Assembly (NCBI GenBank): GCA_965178585.1
Contig: OZ238267.1
Coordinates: forward strand, 1,860,001 to 1,924,000
Length of the DNA stretch: 64,000 bases
From: Marifrigoribacter sp965178585
Lineage (GTDB): Bacteria; Bacteroidota; Bacteroidia; Flavobacteriales; Flavobacteriaceae
Direction: 5' to 3'
This document shows, in pieces, positions 7,997 to 16,515 of the stretch. Each line of letters begins with the position of its first letter. Position 1 is the stretch's first letter. The position numbers were made by a program, and so were the translations under genes. Under the pieces are notes generated by a model. It saw only the letters and a program-made list of their open reading frames with translations. It made no database searches and was not told where the DNA came from.

Positions 7997-9169
7997 ATGA
8001 AAAAAGCAATCACACTTTCAATCGGAATCTTTCTTATTAGTTTTTCTACTTTGATTGCTTCCACGAATTCTCAAGAAGCAATGTATTACCCTAATTTTGT
8101 AAATTATGGTAATTCTTACATCTTCAATGTTCAAAATGTTGAGTTTTCAGTTTTCCCAGATGGACAATTCGATTTTACCTATCTAGGAAATAATAATACC
8201 AATGTAACAATCAGTTCGCCAAATGTAAACGTTAGTTATAATGCAGGTTATAATTATGAAATGTTTGTTCAGTACGATATGTACGGAGGAGTCATTCAAA
8301 TAGAAAATGTACCAATATATTACGATGAGTTTGGACGAATTTCTCAAGCAGGGAATGTAAATATTTATTATAACAGAAACAGAATAGTAAGAGTCGGTGG
8401 CTTATATGTACACTATAACTATTACGGATATTACACACATTGTACAGGTTATATAAATTCATATAATTATTATTACACGTATAGACCTTGGCATTCTTAT
8501 TATGTAAGACCTGTCTACGCTAGTTGTGTAGTATATGATTACCCATATAGAAGGTATTACAGTCCTATGAGATATAGCTATTATGATCATTCTAATTATT
8601 ATTCAAATAGAGGAAGAAGTAATGTAGCTTATGCAAATGGAAGAAGAAGCTTCAATAAACCAGGTAGTCGTAATCATTATAAAGGTGGTAGAACAGAAGT
8701 TAATAAAGATTTTAACCCAAACAGAAGAAATACTGCGGTAGCTGAAACTTCTAGAAGAGGTAACACTAATGAAATTTATTCAAGAAAATCTAATAAACGT
8801 TCAAGAATCAATACTAATAACGCTAGTACTAGACCTACTGAAAGCTCTAGACCTGTAATAAAATCTAGGCCTGTTTCAAATACAAAGCCAGTAGCAAGTA
8901 GCCAAAGTAATAAAAGAAAAAGTAGTTTTAATAGTAATATGAATACGAGACCAACGACAACAAACAGTCAAGGGTCAAGAGGAAATAAAAGCTCTATGTC
9001 TAACACTAAGAAGGTTTCTTATAAAACATCTACAAGTACACAAAATAGAAAAAGTAGTTATTCCGGTTCTAAAAACACTAAAATAGCTGCAAATACTAAT
9101 AGAAGCTCTATAAACAATAGAGAAAAAGAAAATAAAGTAAATACCTCAAAAAGAGGTAGAGGATTATAA
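7997..9169 (+). CDS. Secreted Tyr-rich protein with basic Arg/Ser/Asn-rich tail
   Basis: 390 aa. Residues 1-21 form a signal peptide (Lys-Lys, hydrophobic core, then the LIAST region). The middle (about 25-200) is beta-rich and extremely rich in Tyr and Asn, with clusters such as YNYYYTYRPWHSYY. The last 190 residues are low-complexity and strongly basic (Arg, Lys, Ser, Asn, Thr), ending GRGL. I know of no enzymatic motif. It has its own sigma-54-type promoter and its own terminator, so its expression should depend on RpoN and an enhancer-binding activator not in this window. The composition suggests a surface or periplasmic structural, stress or matrix-binding protein; this is inference. Confidence 0.8.
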   Translation: MKKAITLSIGIFLISFSTLIASTNSQEAMYYPNFVNYGNSYIFNVQNVEFSVFPDGQFDFTYLGNNNTNVTISSPNVNVSYNAGYNYEMFVQYDMYGGVIQIENVPIYYDEFGRISQAGNVNIYYNRNRIVRVGGLYVHYNYYGYYTHCTGYINSYNYYYTYRPWHSYYVRPVYASCVVYDYPYRRYYSPMRYSYYDHSNYYSNRGRSNVAYANGRRSFNKPGSRNHYKGGRTEVNKDFNPNRRNTAVAETSRRGNTNEIYSRKSNKRSRINTNNASTRPTESSRPVIKSRPVSNTKPVASSQSNKRKSSFNSNMNTRPTTTNSQGSRGNKSSMSNTKKVSYKTSTSTQNRKSSYSGSKNTKIAANTNRSSINNREKENKVNTSKRGRGL

Positions 9170-9173
9170 AAAA

Positions 9174-9188
9174 TTGGTTGGTTAGTTT
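9174..9188 (+). repeat. 15-base motif, copy 2
   Basis: TTGGTTGGTTAGTTT, identical to 7804-7818. It begins 4 bases after the TAA of the 7997 gene and directly precedes its terminator. Confidence 0.8.
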
Positions 9189-9192
9189 GTTT

Positions 9193-9239
9193 GAAATCCT
9201 TTGTCAAGAGTAAAATCTTTTCAAAGGATTTCTTTTTTT
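9193..9239 (+). terminator. Rho-independent terminator of the 7997 gene
   Basis: GAAATCCTTTG (9193-9203) pairs with CAAAGGATTTC (9222-9232), an 11-pair stem with an 18-base loop, followed by a run of T. Confidence 0.85.
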
Positions 9240-9241
9240 CT

Positions 9242-9898
9242 TTATATTTTAAATACCTTAGATTGTTTGCATCTTATGGCATCTTTTATTTTTTTAAAAA
9301 CTGAAGTTTGATTAATGCCTATTATACTTTCCAATAAAATATTTGCTTTTTTAAACTCCCCTAGTTCACGGTACATTTCTACAACTAACAGTTTTTGTTC
9401 ATCGCTAATCATTTTAAATATTTTGATTAGTTTTTTTAAGTTAGCATTAAAAAGGGAATCATTGATTTCAATATCTAAATTCTCATCATACCTAATTTTA
9501 TCATTTAATGCTCTCCATATTTCAAGCCTTATATAAATTTCTCTTTCATCCGAATTGGCAAAACCTTCTTTTAGTAATTTTAAATAATATTTTACTTCTT
9601 TAAATTTACTGTCTTTATGAAATTTAGGAAATAAATCATTAATAGTATTAGCTCCTAGTAATTCCTCAGAAAAATCATCATAATTAGTTTCATTACATAA
9701 AGCATCATTTTTCCAAAAAGCATTATAACAGATATTGCATAATAATATATTTGGACTTATAATTCTTGAAGGTAAGTTAATAACTCTTCCATCTGAAAAG
9801 GATTCAGAGGTTTTTACAGTAAAAGACATCACCTCAATGACATACATCTTATTTTGGCAATGAGGACACACTAAATTTTGATTTCTTAACGTGGTCAT
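9242..9898 (-). CDS. Zinc-ribbon protein of unknown function (DUF2225-like)
   Basis: 218 aa, cytosolic. The N-terminus carries CPHC (about 11-14) and CNIC (about 54-57), a likely zinc-ribbon pair. The rest is helical and ends in a TPR-like stretch (MYRELGEFKKANILLESIIG, about 175-194). The arrangement resembles the DUF2225 family, which I offer only as a likeness. It starts 116 bases from the divergent SUKH-TPR gene and ends against the terminator of the 7997 gene. Function unknown. Confidence 0.7.
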   Translation of the reverse strand: MTTLRNQNLVCPHCQNKMYVIEVMSFTVKTSESFSDGRVINLPSRIISPNILLCNICYNAFWKNDALCNETNYDDFSEELLGANTINDLFPKFHKDSKFKEVKYYLKLLKEGFANSDEREIYIRLEIWRALNDKIRYDENLDIEINDSLFNANLKKLIKIFKMISDEQKLLVVEMYRELGEFKKANILLESIIGINQTSVFKKIKDAIRCKQSKVFKI

Positions 9899-10014
9899 TT
9901 GTACTAATTAAGAGGCATAAATTTACGTTATAATTCACTCTAATAAAACAAATATTTAACCTAATTAAAATTATATAAAACAGGGGATAATTCTTAAATT
10001 GTAATAATAAATAA

Positions 10015-11097
10015 ATGATAGTGACTGAGCAGTTTTCAAACATAATTAAACTTAAAGAAAGAATTTATCAAGGCTCTCCAAAATATAAATTCAATACCCG
10101 TATAAGACGTAACGAAATTGAAACTTTTGGTAAGGCTTTTGGTATTTCTTTATCTGAATCTCATATCCAATTCTTAGAAAATTTTAACGGCGGTTTGATT
10201 CAAGAATACGAAGACGCTTATTATATTGACATGACAGAATGGGAACCAGACGGACCTAAATGGAGTAGTTTTTCTTTATTCAGCTTAAATGAAATAATTG
10301 AGCAATACAGGAGTTTAAAACTTGATAATTGGTTACTAGATGAGAATTTTGAAGGAAATTATCCAATTATCCCTATTTGTAGTACTCCTGGTTCTGTTGA
10401 TAATATTCTATTTATGGTTTCTAATAAAGGTTTATCAAAAGAATCTCCTATATTTTCATGTGTTAAGGAAAAAGAAGCATTTAGATGTACTAAAATAGCA
10501 ACAGACTTTAATACTTTCTTAGGGTATTATTTAGAAAGTGAAGGCTTTCCTGCTTTACTACCTGATGATATTGAACCTTCATGGAACAACTTTATGTTAA
10601 AAAATAAAGTTATTGAAATAGCCTCAGGAGAAGAAACATTTCCAGAAAGTATAGCAAGATGTACAGCTCACTTAAAGTTATTTCCTAAAAATGAGTGGGC
10701 TTATTGTGAAAGAGGTACTTTTTATGGGTTTAATAATCAAATAAAAAAGGCGTTAAAGGACATCAATAAAGCTATTGATATCGATGAAAAAATAGGTTTC
10801 TTTTATTATTGTAGAGGGGAATTGATACTTGAAAATGGCAATCCCAGAGTTGCTTTGATCGATCTAGATATTGCAGTTAATTTAGAACCAGACAAAGCTA
10901 TGTTTAGAATTAGTAGAGCTAATGCTTTTTTAAAATTAAATAAGTTCAAAAAAGCTCTTTTAGACTGTAATAAAGTACTTGAAGCAAATAGAACTGATAT
11001 ATTTGGATTACAAACAAGGATTAAAGTGTATAATGCTTTAGGGAAACAAGAGAAAGCTGCTAACGATAAAGAAATTTTAAATAGCATTAAGTATTAA
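10015..11097 (+). CDS. SUKH (SMI1/KNR4)-family domain fused to TPR repeats
   Basis: 360 aa. Residues about 30-175 look like a SMI1/KNR4 (SUKH) domain: the entry helix IETFGKAFGISLSESHIQFL, the turn FNGG, then strands with aromatic and acidic residues (YYIDMTEWEPDG). SUKH proteins are common as immunity proteins against secreted or contact-dependent toxins and also occur in phage and conflict loci. Residues about 215-355 form roughly three to four tetratricopeptide repeats (for example KALKDINKAIDIDEKIGFFY and RVALIDLDIAVNLEPDKAM). No partner toxin gene is adjacent. A terminator overlaps its stop codon. Confidence 0.75.
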   Translation: MIVTEQFSNIIKLKERIYQGSPKYKFNTRIRRNEIETFGKAFGISLSESHIQFLENFNGGLIQEYEDAYYIDMTEWEPDGPKWSSFSLFSLNEIIEQYRSLKLDNWLLDENFEGNYPIIPICSTPGSVDNILFMVSNKGLSKESPIFSCVKEKEAFRCTKIATDFNTFLGYYLESEGFPALLPDDIEPSWNNFMLKNKVIEIASGEETFPESIARCTAHLKLFPKNEWAYCERGTFYGFNNQIKKALKDINKAIDIDEKIGFFYYCRGELILENGNPRVALIDLDIAVNLEPDKAMFRISRANAFLKLNKFKKALLDCNKVLEANRTDIFGLQTRIKVYNALGKQEKAANDKEILNSIKY

Positions 11098-11127
11098 AAA
11101 GCCCTGAAGTTTATCTACAGGGTTTTT
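11097..11127 (+). terminator. Rho-independent terminator of the SUKH-TPR gene
   Basis: AAAAGCCCTG (11097-11106) pairs with CAGGGTTTTT (11118-11127), one G-T pair, 11-base loop. The A-run and T-run allow use from both strands, so it may also end the minus-strand 11160 transcript. Confidence 0.8.
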
Positions 11128-11159
11128 AATACAGTTCATTGTGCTTTTTTTTTAAAATT

Positions 11160-11672
11160 TTAAATGGTATCAAAATAATTTTCTGTTTCTTGATAGAGTT
11201 TTGTAATATATTTTGAAGTAATCTCATTAGGAGTATCCATTACAGTTTCAAAATCCCAAGATTCTCCACTTTCTGTTATTTTTAAAAAATCCAAAGTAAA
11301 GTCATCCATTTTTTTATAAAAATTTTTAAACAAAATTTTAAACCTTCCATCACAATAAACATTATCTAATGGAACTAATTGTCTAAATGAATTTGGTAAT
11401 TTTAATATCATTTCTTTCCAAGGTTCTAGATTCATTGTAGTATCTCCTCCACGAACTTTTGTTTTTATTCTTATTGTTTCCTTGTAGAGAATATCAGATT
11501 CTACTACAATCCTATCAGCAACTTTAAAAACTTGAGATTTAATAATTTCTTTTTTTCTTTCTTTTAACTCATTCTTTTTAGAAACAATTGAATTCCAAAT
11601 AAAAGCTGTGGCTGCAGCAATAACCGATAGTGCAGTCGCAATATCAAGTCCAATTGATAGATTGTCAAACAT
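11160..11672 (-). CDS. Single-pass membrane protein with cytosolic domain, unknown
   Basis: 170 aa. One transmembrane segment at about residues 9-28, followed at once by a Lys/Glu-rich stretch, so the N-terminus should be outside and the 140-residue C-terminal domain cytosolic (positive-inside rule). I recognise no domain; the helical C-terminal part has FKNFYKKMDDFTLDFLKI (about 116-133). It is the last of three minus-strand genes (11718 and 12345 are upstream) with 45 bases to its neighbour, and probably belongs to the AAA+ operon. Its N-terminal topology resembles that of the divergent 15284 protein. Confidence 0.7.
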   Translation of the reverse strand: MFDNLSIGLDIATALSVIAAATAFIWNSIVSKKNELKERKKEIIKSQVFKVADRIVVESDILYKETIRIKTKVRGGDTTMNLEPWKEMILKLPNSFRQLVPLDNVYCDGRFKILFKNFYKKMDDFTLDFLKITESGESWDFETVMDTPNEITSKYITKLYQETENYFDTI

Positions 11673-11717
11673 AATTTATGGTTTTAAATAATAATAGTCA
11701 CGGCTAGAAAAATTTCA

Positions 11718-12329
11718 TTAATTATCATCAAAATAAGCTCTCAACTTATCGTAGGTCCAATAACCAAAAACACCATCTCCTACCATACCTTGTTTAACCT
11801 GAAATTGTTCAAGAGCTTTAATTAGCTCCAAATTAATTTCATCGGTCTCATCTTTAATTTCAAAACCTTGTTTAATTAACGCTTTCTTGACTTCAATAAT
11901 ATTAGCATTCATTTCCTCGAAATAGATTTTTGTAAGCTTCAATACTTGAAACCGTCTTTCATCTTCTTCTAATAGACTTAAATACCTTCTATATGCCTTA
12001 ATCAATTCTTCTCTAGATTTTGTTTTTTGATTGGATATTTGCTGAACAATAACATCCATAGATTTTTTGGTTTCTCGTATTTCATCAATTAATTTAACAC
12101 TACTTCCGTTAAATGAAATTTCTTTAAAAAAAGGAAATAGAAATATAATGATTGAAAGCGCAAACCACTTTATAGAATCTCCCGCAGGGATGTTTAATAT
12201 TTTTATGGTTGAATCTGGATGAACAATTGAAATAATCCCAAAAACAAAGAATAGTAACGATAATATGATGCTAAATATTTTTAATGTACTTCTGTTTGAT
12301 TCTTCCGATTTTAAATAATTTCTGCCCAT
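11718..12329 (-). CDS. Two-pass membrane protein with coiled coil and peptidoglycan-binding-like C-terminus
   Basis: 203 aa. Hydrophobic segments at about 16-36 and 50-68. A helical, probably coiled-coil region follows (about 78-160, rich in Glu, Lys, Arg). The last 35 residues (LEQFQVKQGMVGDGVFGYWT) have the FQ...G..DG.FG..T pattern of the PG_binding_1 domain. With a basic N-terminus and two membrane passes the C-terminus is predicted cytosolic, which is odd for a wall-binding module. It lies 15 bases after the AAA+ gene, clearly the same operon. Family not recognised. Confidence 0.7.
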   Translation of the reverse strand: MGRNYLKSEESNRSTLKIFSIILSLLFFVFGIISIVHPDSTIKILNIPAGDSIKWFALSIIIFLFPFFKEISFNGSSVKLIDEIRETKKSMDVIVQQISNQKTKSREELIKAYRRYLSLLEEDERRFQVLKLTKIYFEEMNANIIEVKKALIKQGFEIKDETDEINLELIKALEQFQVKQGMVGDGVFGYWTYDKLRAYFDDN

Positions 12330-12344
12330 AATATTGATATTTAA

Positions 12345-15101
12345 TTATTTGTACCCAACACTTTTTCTAATATTGGTTTCAACTTTACTAACATCAAATT
12401 CAATAACATCGTCCAATACCAAGGTTGATATCATCTTTTTAGTTCGTTTAGATTTTTCTAGGTTTGCCATACGTAACTCCTGATTTCGATAACCTTTTTC
12501 AACTAGTTTACGTATAGAACGAGCGTTCCCAAAGAATTTATTTCTATTTTGATATAAGTGAGCTATATATTTTTTTAAATGTTTAGTTGCTTTTGCATCT
12601 GCTTTTAATCCTTTTTTTGCTAACATATTAACTGCAATTTCCCATAGTTCTGCTTCAGTGAAATCTACAAAATGGAAAGTTCTATCAAAACGGGATTTCA
12701 TTCCTGGATTGGTTTCTAGAAATTGTTTCATATTATCCGTGTATCCAGCAACAATCAATGCAAATTCACCGCGGTGATCTTCCATTTCTTTAATCAAAGC
12801 AGCTATGGCTTTTTTACCAAAATCATTTGATCCATGATTTGAAGAGTTTTCGGTAATCGCATATGCTTCATCTATAAACAAAACTCCACCCATAGCTTTT
12901 TTTATTAGATCCTTGGTTTTTGAAGAGGTTTGCCCAACAAATCCAGCAATTAAATCTCCTCCATCTGCCTCAACTAAGTGCCCTCTTTCTAATAGACCTA
13001 ATGCCTTATAAATTTTGCCTATAATCCTCGCAACTGTTGTTTTACCAGTTCCTGGGTTACCTAAAAACACAGAATGCATGGAAAATGCTTTTAAAATATC
13101 TCGATCTAATTCTTTGTAATATTTCGTCAATCTAATTAATTCCTGAACTTCTTGCTTAATTGTTGTTAATCCTGTTAAGGTGTTTAATTCTGCTAAAGAT
13201 TCTTCGAGTAACAAAGCATCTATATCTAATTGAAGGTTTTTAATTTGATTATTATCAGAAAGATCTTCTATGTCCTCTTCTTCTATTAAAGTGAGTAGCT
13301 TTTTTGTAATCTTTTCTGGTTTGTAATTTCGAACTAAACGAATACCTAAATTCATTTTAGCTTCATCAATCATAGAATGTACTAACCTAGCATTCCCAAA
13401 GGTAAAATCACGTTTTCTAAAAGCTTCAGTGACTATCTTTTTCAATTTGAATAACGCATCTTTATTAAGAATAACATCTTTGTTCTTAGCAGCGTATTTT
13501 GCAATTTCAACTAATTCATTTGGAGTGTAATCATCAAAATGATAATAGTTTCTGAATCTAGATTTCAACCCTGGATTCGATTTGATTAAGCTATCCATTT
13601 CTTTAGGGTATCCAGCTACCATAATTGCAATATCTCCAGGTCCATCGCTCATTTCTGTTAATATTGCATCAATCGCTTCTGGTCCAAAATCGCTAGAAGC
13701 ATCTTTTTTATAAAGCATATATGCTTCATCTATAAATAAGATTCCTCCACGTGCTTTTTCTATATACTCCTTGGTGTTTTTACCTGTTTGACGAACAAAT
13801 CCAGAAATTAGATCGTTACTCGAGACAGTTAACACATGCCCTTTAGAAAGCAAGCCCATGGAATGATAAATTTTGCCTAAAAGTTTAACAACGGTAGTTT
13901 TCCCTGTCCCTGGATTTCCAGTAAAAACACTGTGTAGATTAATTTCTTCTTCATCTTCTATCCCTTTATCTTTTCTGTATTGCAAATAGGTTACATAGTC
14001 AATATATTCCCTAATTTTAGATTTTATTTTTTTTAAACCAATAAGTCCTTCTAATTCATTTAATATTTCTTCAACAGGCCTATTATCTACTTCTATTTCA
14101 ATTTGAGGTCTTTCTTCTTTTTGAGTTTCAACTTTCTTTTCCTCTATGGTATTTTCTATAATATTAGGATCTTCATCTTGTAAAACACTTTCAGCAGCAT
14201 TTTTAATAACATTATCATAAACTCCAGGTTCGTAAAAACCATTCACATAATCATTTAATAATGCTTCATATTCACTTAACCGAATTTTATTATTATCAGC
14301 TATACTAAAGGGAATCATCGCAATTACAGTATCCATAAAAACGACTTCGATTCGATAATAATCATCAATCCACAGATTTCCATTTTCATTTCCCCAACCT
14401 GCAGTGATGATACTTACTTCATCGGGTCCAGAATCTGGCGCTACCCAATTATACTTTTTTGCAACACCTACAAGTAGTCCTGTATCATCATAAAAATTAA
14501 AAAAAAGTTCGCACATCCAATCATAATCCAATTTATTTTCAAATTTAAACTCGGCCATTACATACCGAGCTTCACTTCTGTTAAATTGTTTGAGATATAC
14601 TCTATTAGATTCTTCAATATTATCTTCGGATGCCTCATAGGTTTTAAGCGAATATGCATTCAAATAAGGGTTTCTATAAAGACTAACTTTTCCAACATCT
14701 TCAATTCTAAAATCAGTAGTCCCAACTAATTCTTCGTTGATAAAAGCTTCCCAAATATAATCTCCTTTTTTCCAAATTTTCCCATATTCCATTGCTCCCC
14801 AGCCAAATTCTTTTATAGCAACATTTTGATCTTTTGAAATGGTAATTTCTTCAGTGTTGATACAGTATTGCTTAACTTTTTTATCACCTTCAAGCTTATG
14901 TGCTACTAAAGTTATTTTTGCTTCCCAATCCTTTTCATTAAAGAGTATATTATAAAACTGAAATGAAACACTTAAATAGTTAATTTCATTTTTGTCAAAA
15001 ACCTTCCTGAACTTCCGTAGGTCACTCATTGCTCTATCCCAAGCATATGTGTCAAGACTTTTAAATTTATACGATTTTTCATTATTTTTATTAAACCACA
15101 T
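12345..15101 (-). CDS. Tandem CbxX/CfxQ-type AAA+ ATPase with two N-terminal beta-rich domains
   Basis: 918 aa. Residues about 40-140 and 175-275 appear to be two copies of a beta-sandwich-like module (compare IKEFGWGAMEYGKIWKKGDY with IITAGWGNENGNLWIDDYYR). A linker of acidic and Lys residues (about 305-340) leads to two complete AAA+ domains of the CbbX/SpoVK type. Walker A motifs are GNPGTGKT at 395-402 and 681-688; Walker B motifs are ILFIDEAY (454-461) and VLFIDEAY (740-747). Arg fingers lie in KSRF near 513-516 and 802-805. CbxX ATPases remodel partner proteins. First gene of a three-gene operon with two membrane proteins; divergent from a fourth membrane protein. Confidence 0.88.
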   Translation of the reverse strand: MWFNKNNEKSYKFKSLDTYAWDRAMSDLRKFRKVFDKNEINYLSVSFQFYNILFNEKDWEAKITLVAHKLEGDKKVKQYCINTEEITISKDQNVAIKEFGWGAMEYGKIWKKGDYIWEAFINEELVGTTDFRIEDVGKVSLYRNPYLNAYSLKTYEASEDNIEESNRVYLKQFNRSEARYVMAEFKFENKLDYDWMCELFFNFYDDTGLLVGVAKKYNWVAPDSGPDEVSIITAGWGNENGNLWIDDYYRIEVVFMDTVIAMIPFSIADNNKIRLSEYEALLNDYVNGFYEPGVYDNVIKNAAESVLQDEDPNIIENTIEEKKVETQKEERPQIEIEVDNRPVEEILNELEGLIGLKKIKSKIREYIDYVTYLQYRKDKGIEDEEEINLHSVFTGNPGTGKTTVVKLLGKIYHSMGLLSKGHVLTVSSNDLISGFVRQTGKNTKEYIEKARGGILFIDEAYMLYKKDASSDFGPEAIDAILTEMSDGPGDIAIMVAGYPKEMDSLIKSNPGLKSRFRNYYHFDDYTPNELVEIAKYAAKNKDVILNKDALFKLKKIVTEAFRKRDFTFGNARLVHSMIDEAKMNLGIRLVRNYKPEKITKKLLTLIEEEDIEDLSDNNQIKNLQLDIDALLLEESLAELNTLTGLTTIKQEVQELIRLTKYYKELDRDILKAFSMHSVFLGNPGTGKTTVARIIGKIYKALGLLERGHLVEADGGDLIAGFVGQTSSKTKDLIKKAMGGVLFIDEAYAITENSSNHGSNDFGKKAIAALIKEMEDHRGEFALIVAGYTDNMKQFLETNPGMKSRFDRTFHFVDFTEAELWEIAVNMLAKKGLKADAKATKHLKKYIAHLYQNRNKFFGNARSIRKLVEKGYRNQELRMANLEKSKRTKKMISTLVLDDVIEFDVSKVETNIRKSVGYK

Positions 15102-15283
15102 AGTGCAGAATAGATTTTAAACGTCGCTCTTTTTTTCAAAGAATACTGTAGAAACGTTAATTTTTAAAAAGAATCCTATAAAATTAACATTAAACAATTT
15201 TTTATATAATGATATAAATCATTCTTTATTAGAAAGTTTATTTTGAGTTTTAAGGTTCTTATTTATAACTTAAATACTCAAAT

Positions 15284-16515
15284 ATGTTTTCTTATTATTT
15301 TGACCAAGTAGATTCGTGGTTTGGGTTGCTAGCAAATGTGCTTACTGCGATTGGTATTTTAGGTTTATTCATTTGGTGGATAAATCGTAGGGCGGTAAAA
15401 AAATATACATTCGGGTTCCAAAATTTTCAGATATTAATTACAATCTACTTTACATTAGAGATGGTGGTGAAGGTTCAGAAATTGTAAATAAAATTCATCC
15501 TTTTAAAAACTTGAGCAGCAAAAATAATAATGAAGAAATTATTTATATCAGAGTTATTTGTAAACCTCAGTTAGGTTTTCAGTTTAAATGTTTTGCTCAA
15601 CTTAGTGGAAATGAAAAGCAAAAAAAAGAGATTTATAAAGAATTTAAAACTAAACTAGAATATTTAGGTTTCCATTCAATTAGTAAACTTGCATACGATG
15701 GTAAAGTTTGGTTTTTATTGCCTGAAGAGTATTTATTTGGACAAATTAGAGCTTCTGTTGTTGAAAATATTATGAACAATATATGGTATCCTACCTTGGC
15801 AAAGGTTATTTATCCTTATCATAGTATCATTGCAAAAGTTCCTTTGACTTATGAAGATTTTAGTTTTTTTGATCATGCTGAATACTACTTAGAAGTATAC
15901 CATCAAAATGGTACTAAAGATGAATTGTTTTTTGGAACTCTCGAAAAAAATAAAGATAAAAACTATGCTAAAATTAAAACTTCAGTTAAAATTCAACCCG
16001 GATTAAAACCATTTAAGTTTAGAGGAATCATAAAATTAATTAACGGAACAAGTGAAACTGAAAATATATTTAATGCTTTAAAGGCTAGTACTGTAAATTA
16101 TGCAGGGATTACTTCTGAAAAAATAAATACAATTGGTAATGAGTTTACAGATTTCTTAAAGGGTGATAACTATAGAGAGAAAGAAATTGAAAAAAGAAAA
16201 GCAGTTGATGCCGCAAGTGAACTATCTAACTTATTAAGAAAGAATAAGTCGAAAATGCTTACGATAGCTGAGAACAATGATCTTGAAGTATTAGAAACAT
16301 CCCTTGATAAATTTATATCTCGAAATAGTACAGAAAAATCATTTTTAGAATGTGCTGAAGATATTAAATCGATAATCACTTCGATTGATTTTAAATATGA
16401 TATTAAGGTTTTAAAAATTATAGATGATGCTACTATAGAAATAGATTTTGAAGATATCTATGGATTTAAAAAAGAAGGTGAGTATTATATTTGGAATCCT
16501 AAAATTAAAGTTTAA
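15284..16515 (+). CDS. Membrane-anchored protein split by a -1 frameshift at A-AAA-AAA
   Basis: The ATG at 15284 opens a frame encoding a membrane segment (about residues 12-33) that would stop at 15487. The -1 frame continues from 15403 to the stop at 16515. Between its upstream stop (15388) and 15511 this second frame has no ATG, GTG or TTG, yet it reads as protein-like sequence (IYIRVPKFSDINYNLLYIRD). Joining the frames at the seven-A run gives 410 aa: membrane anchor, then a cytosolic domain of about 370 residues ending in charged helices. It is either programmed frameshifting, a real lesion, or a one-base sequencing error. Family unknown. It is divergent from the AAA+ operon and likely functionally linked. 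Its 3-prime end overlaps the convergent glycosyltransferase by 11 bases. Confidence 0.6.
15397..15403 (+). other. Slippery heptamer A AAA AAA in the phase for -1 frameshifting
   Basis: Seven A with zero-frame codons GTA AAA AAA TAT. A -1 slip gives ATA TAC as the next codons and opens the long downstream frame. The same heptamer class is used in dnaX and in IS3-family elements. Confidence 0.6.

Noticed and set aside
15511..16515. Independent gene starting at TTG 15511
   Set aside because: The same frame is protein-like for over 100 bases upstream and joins the membrane-anchor frame at a slippery site; a frameshifted single gene explains more.
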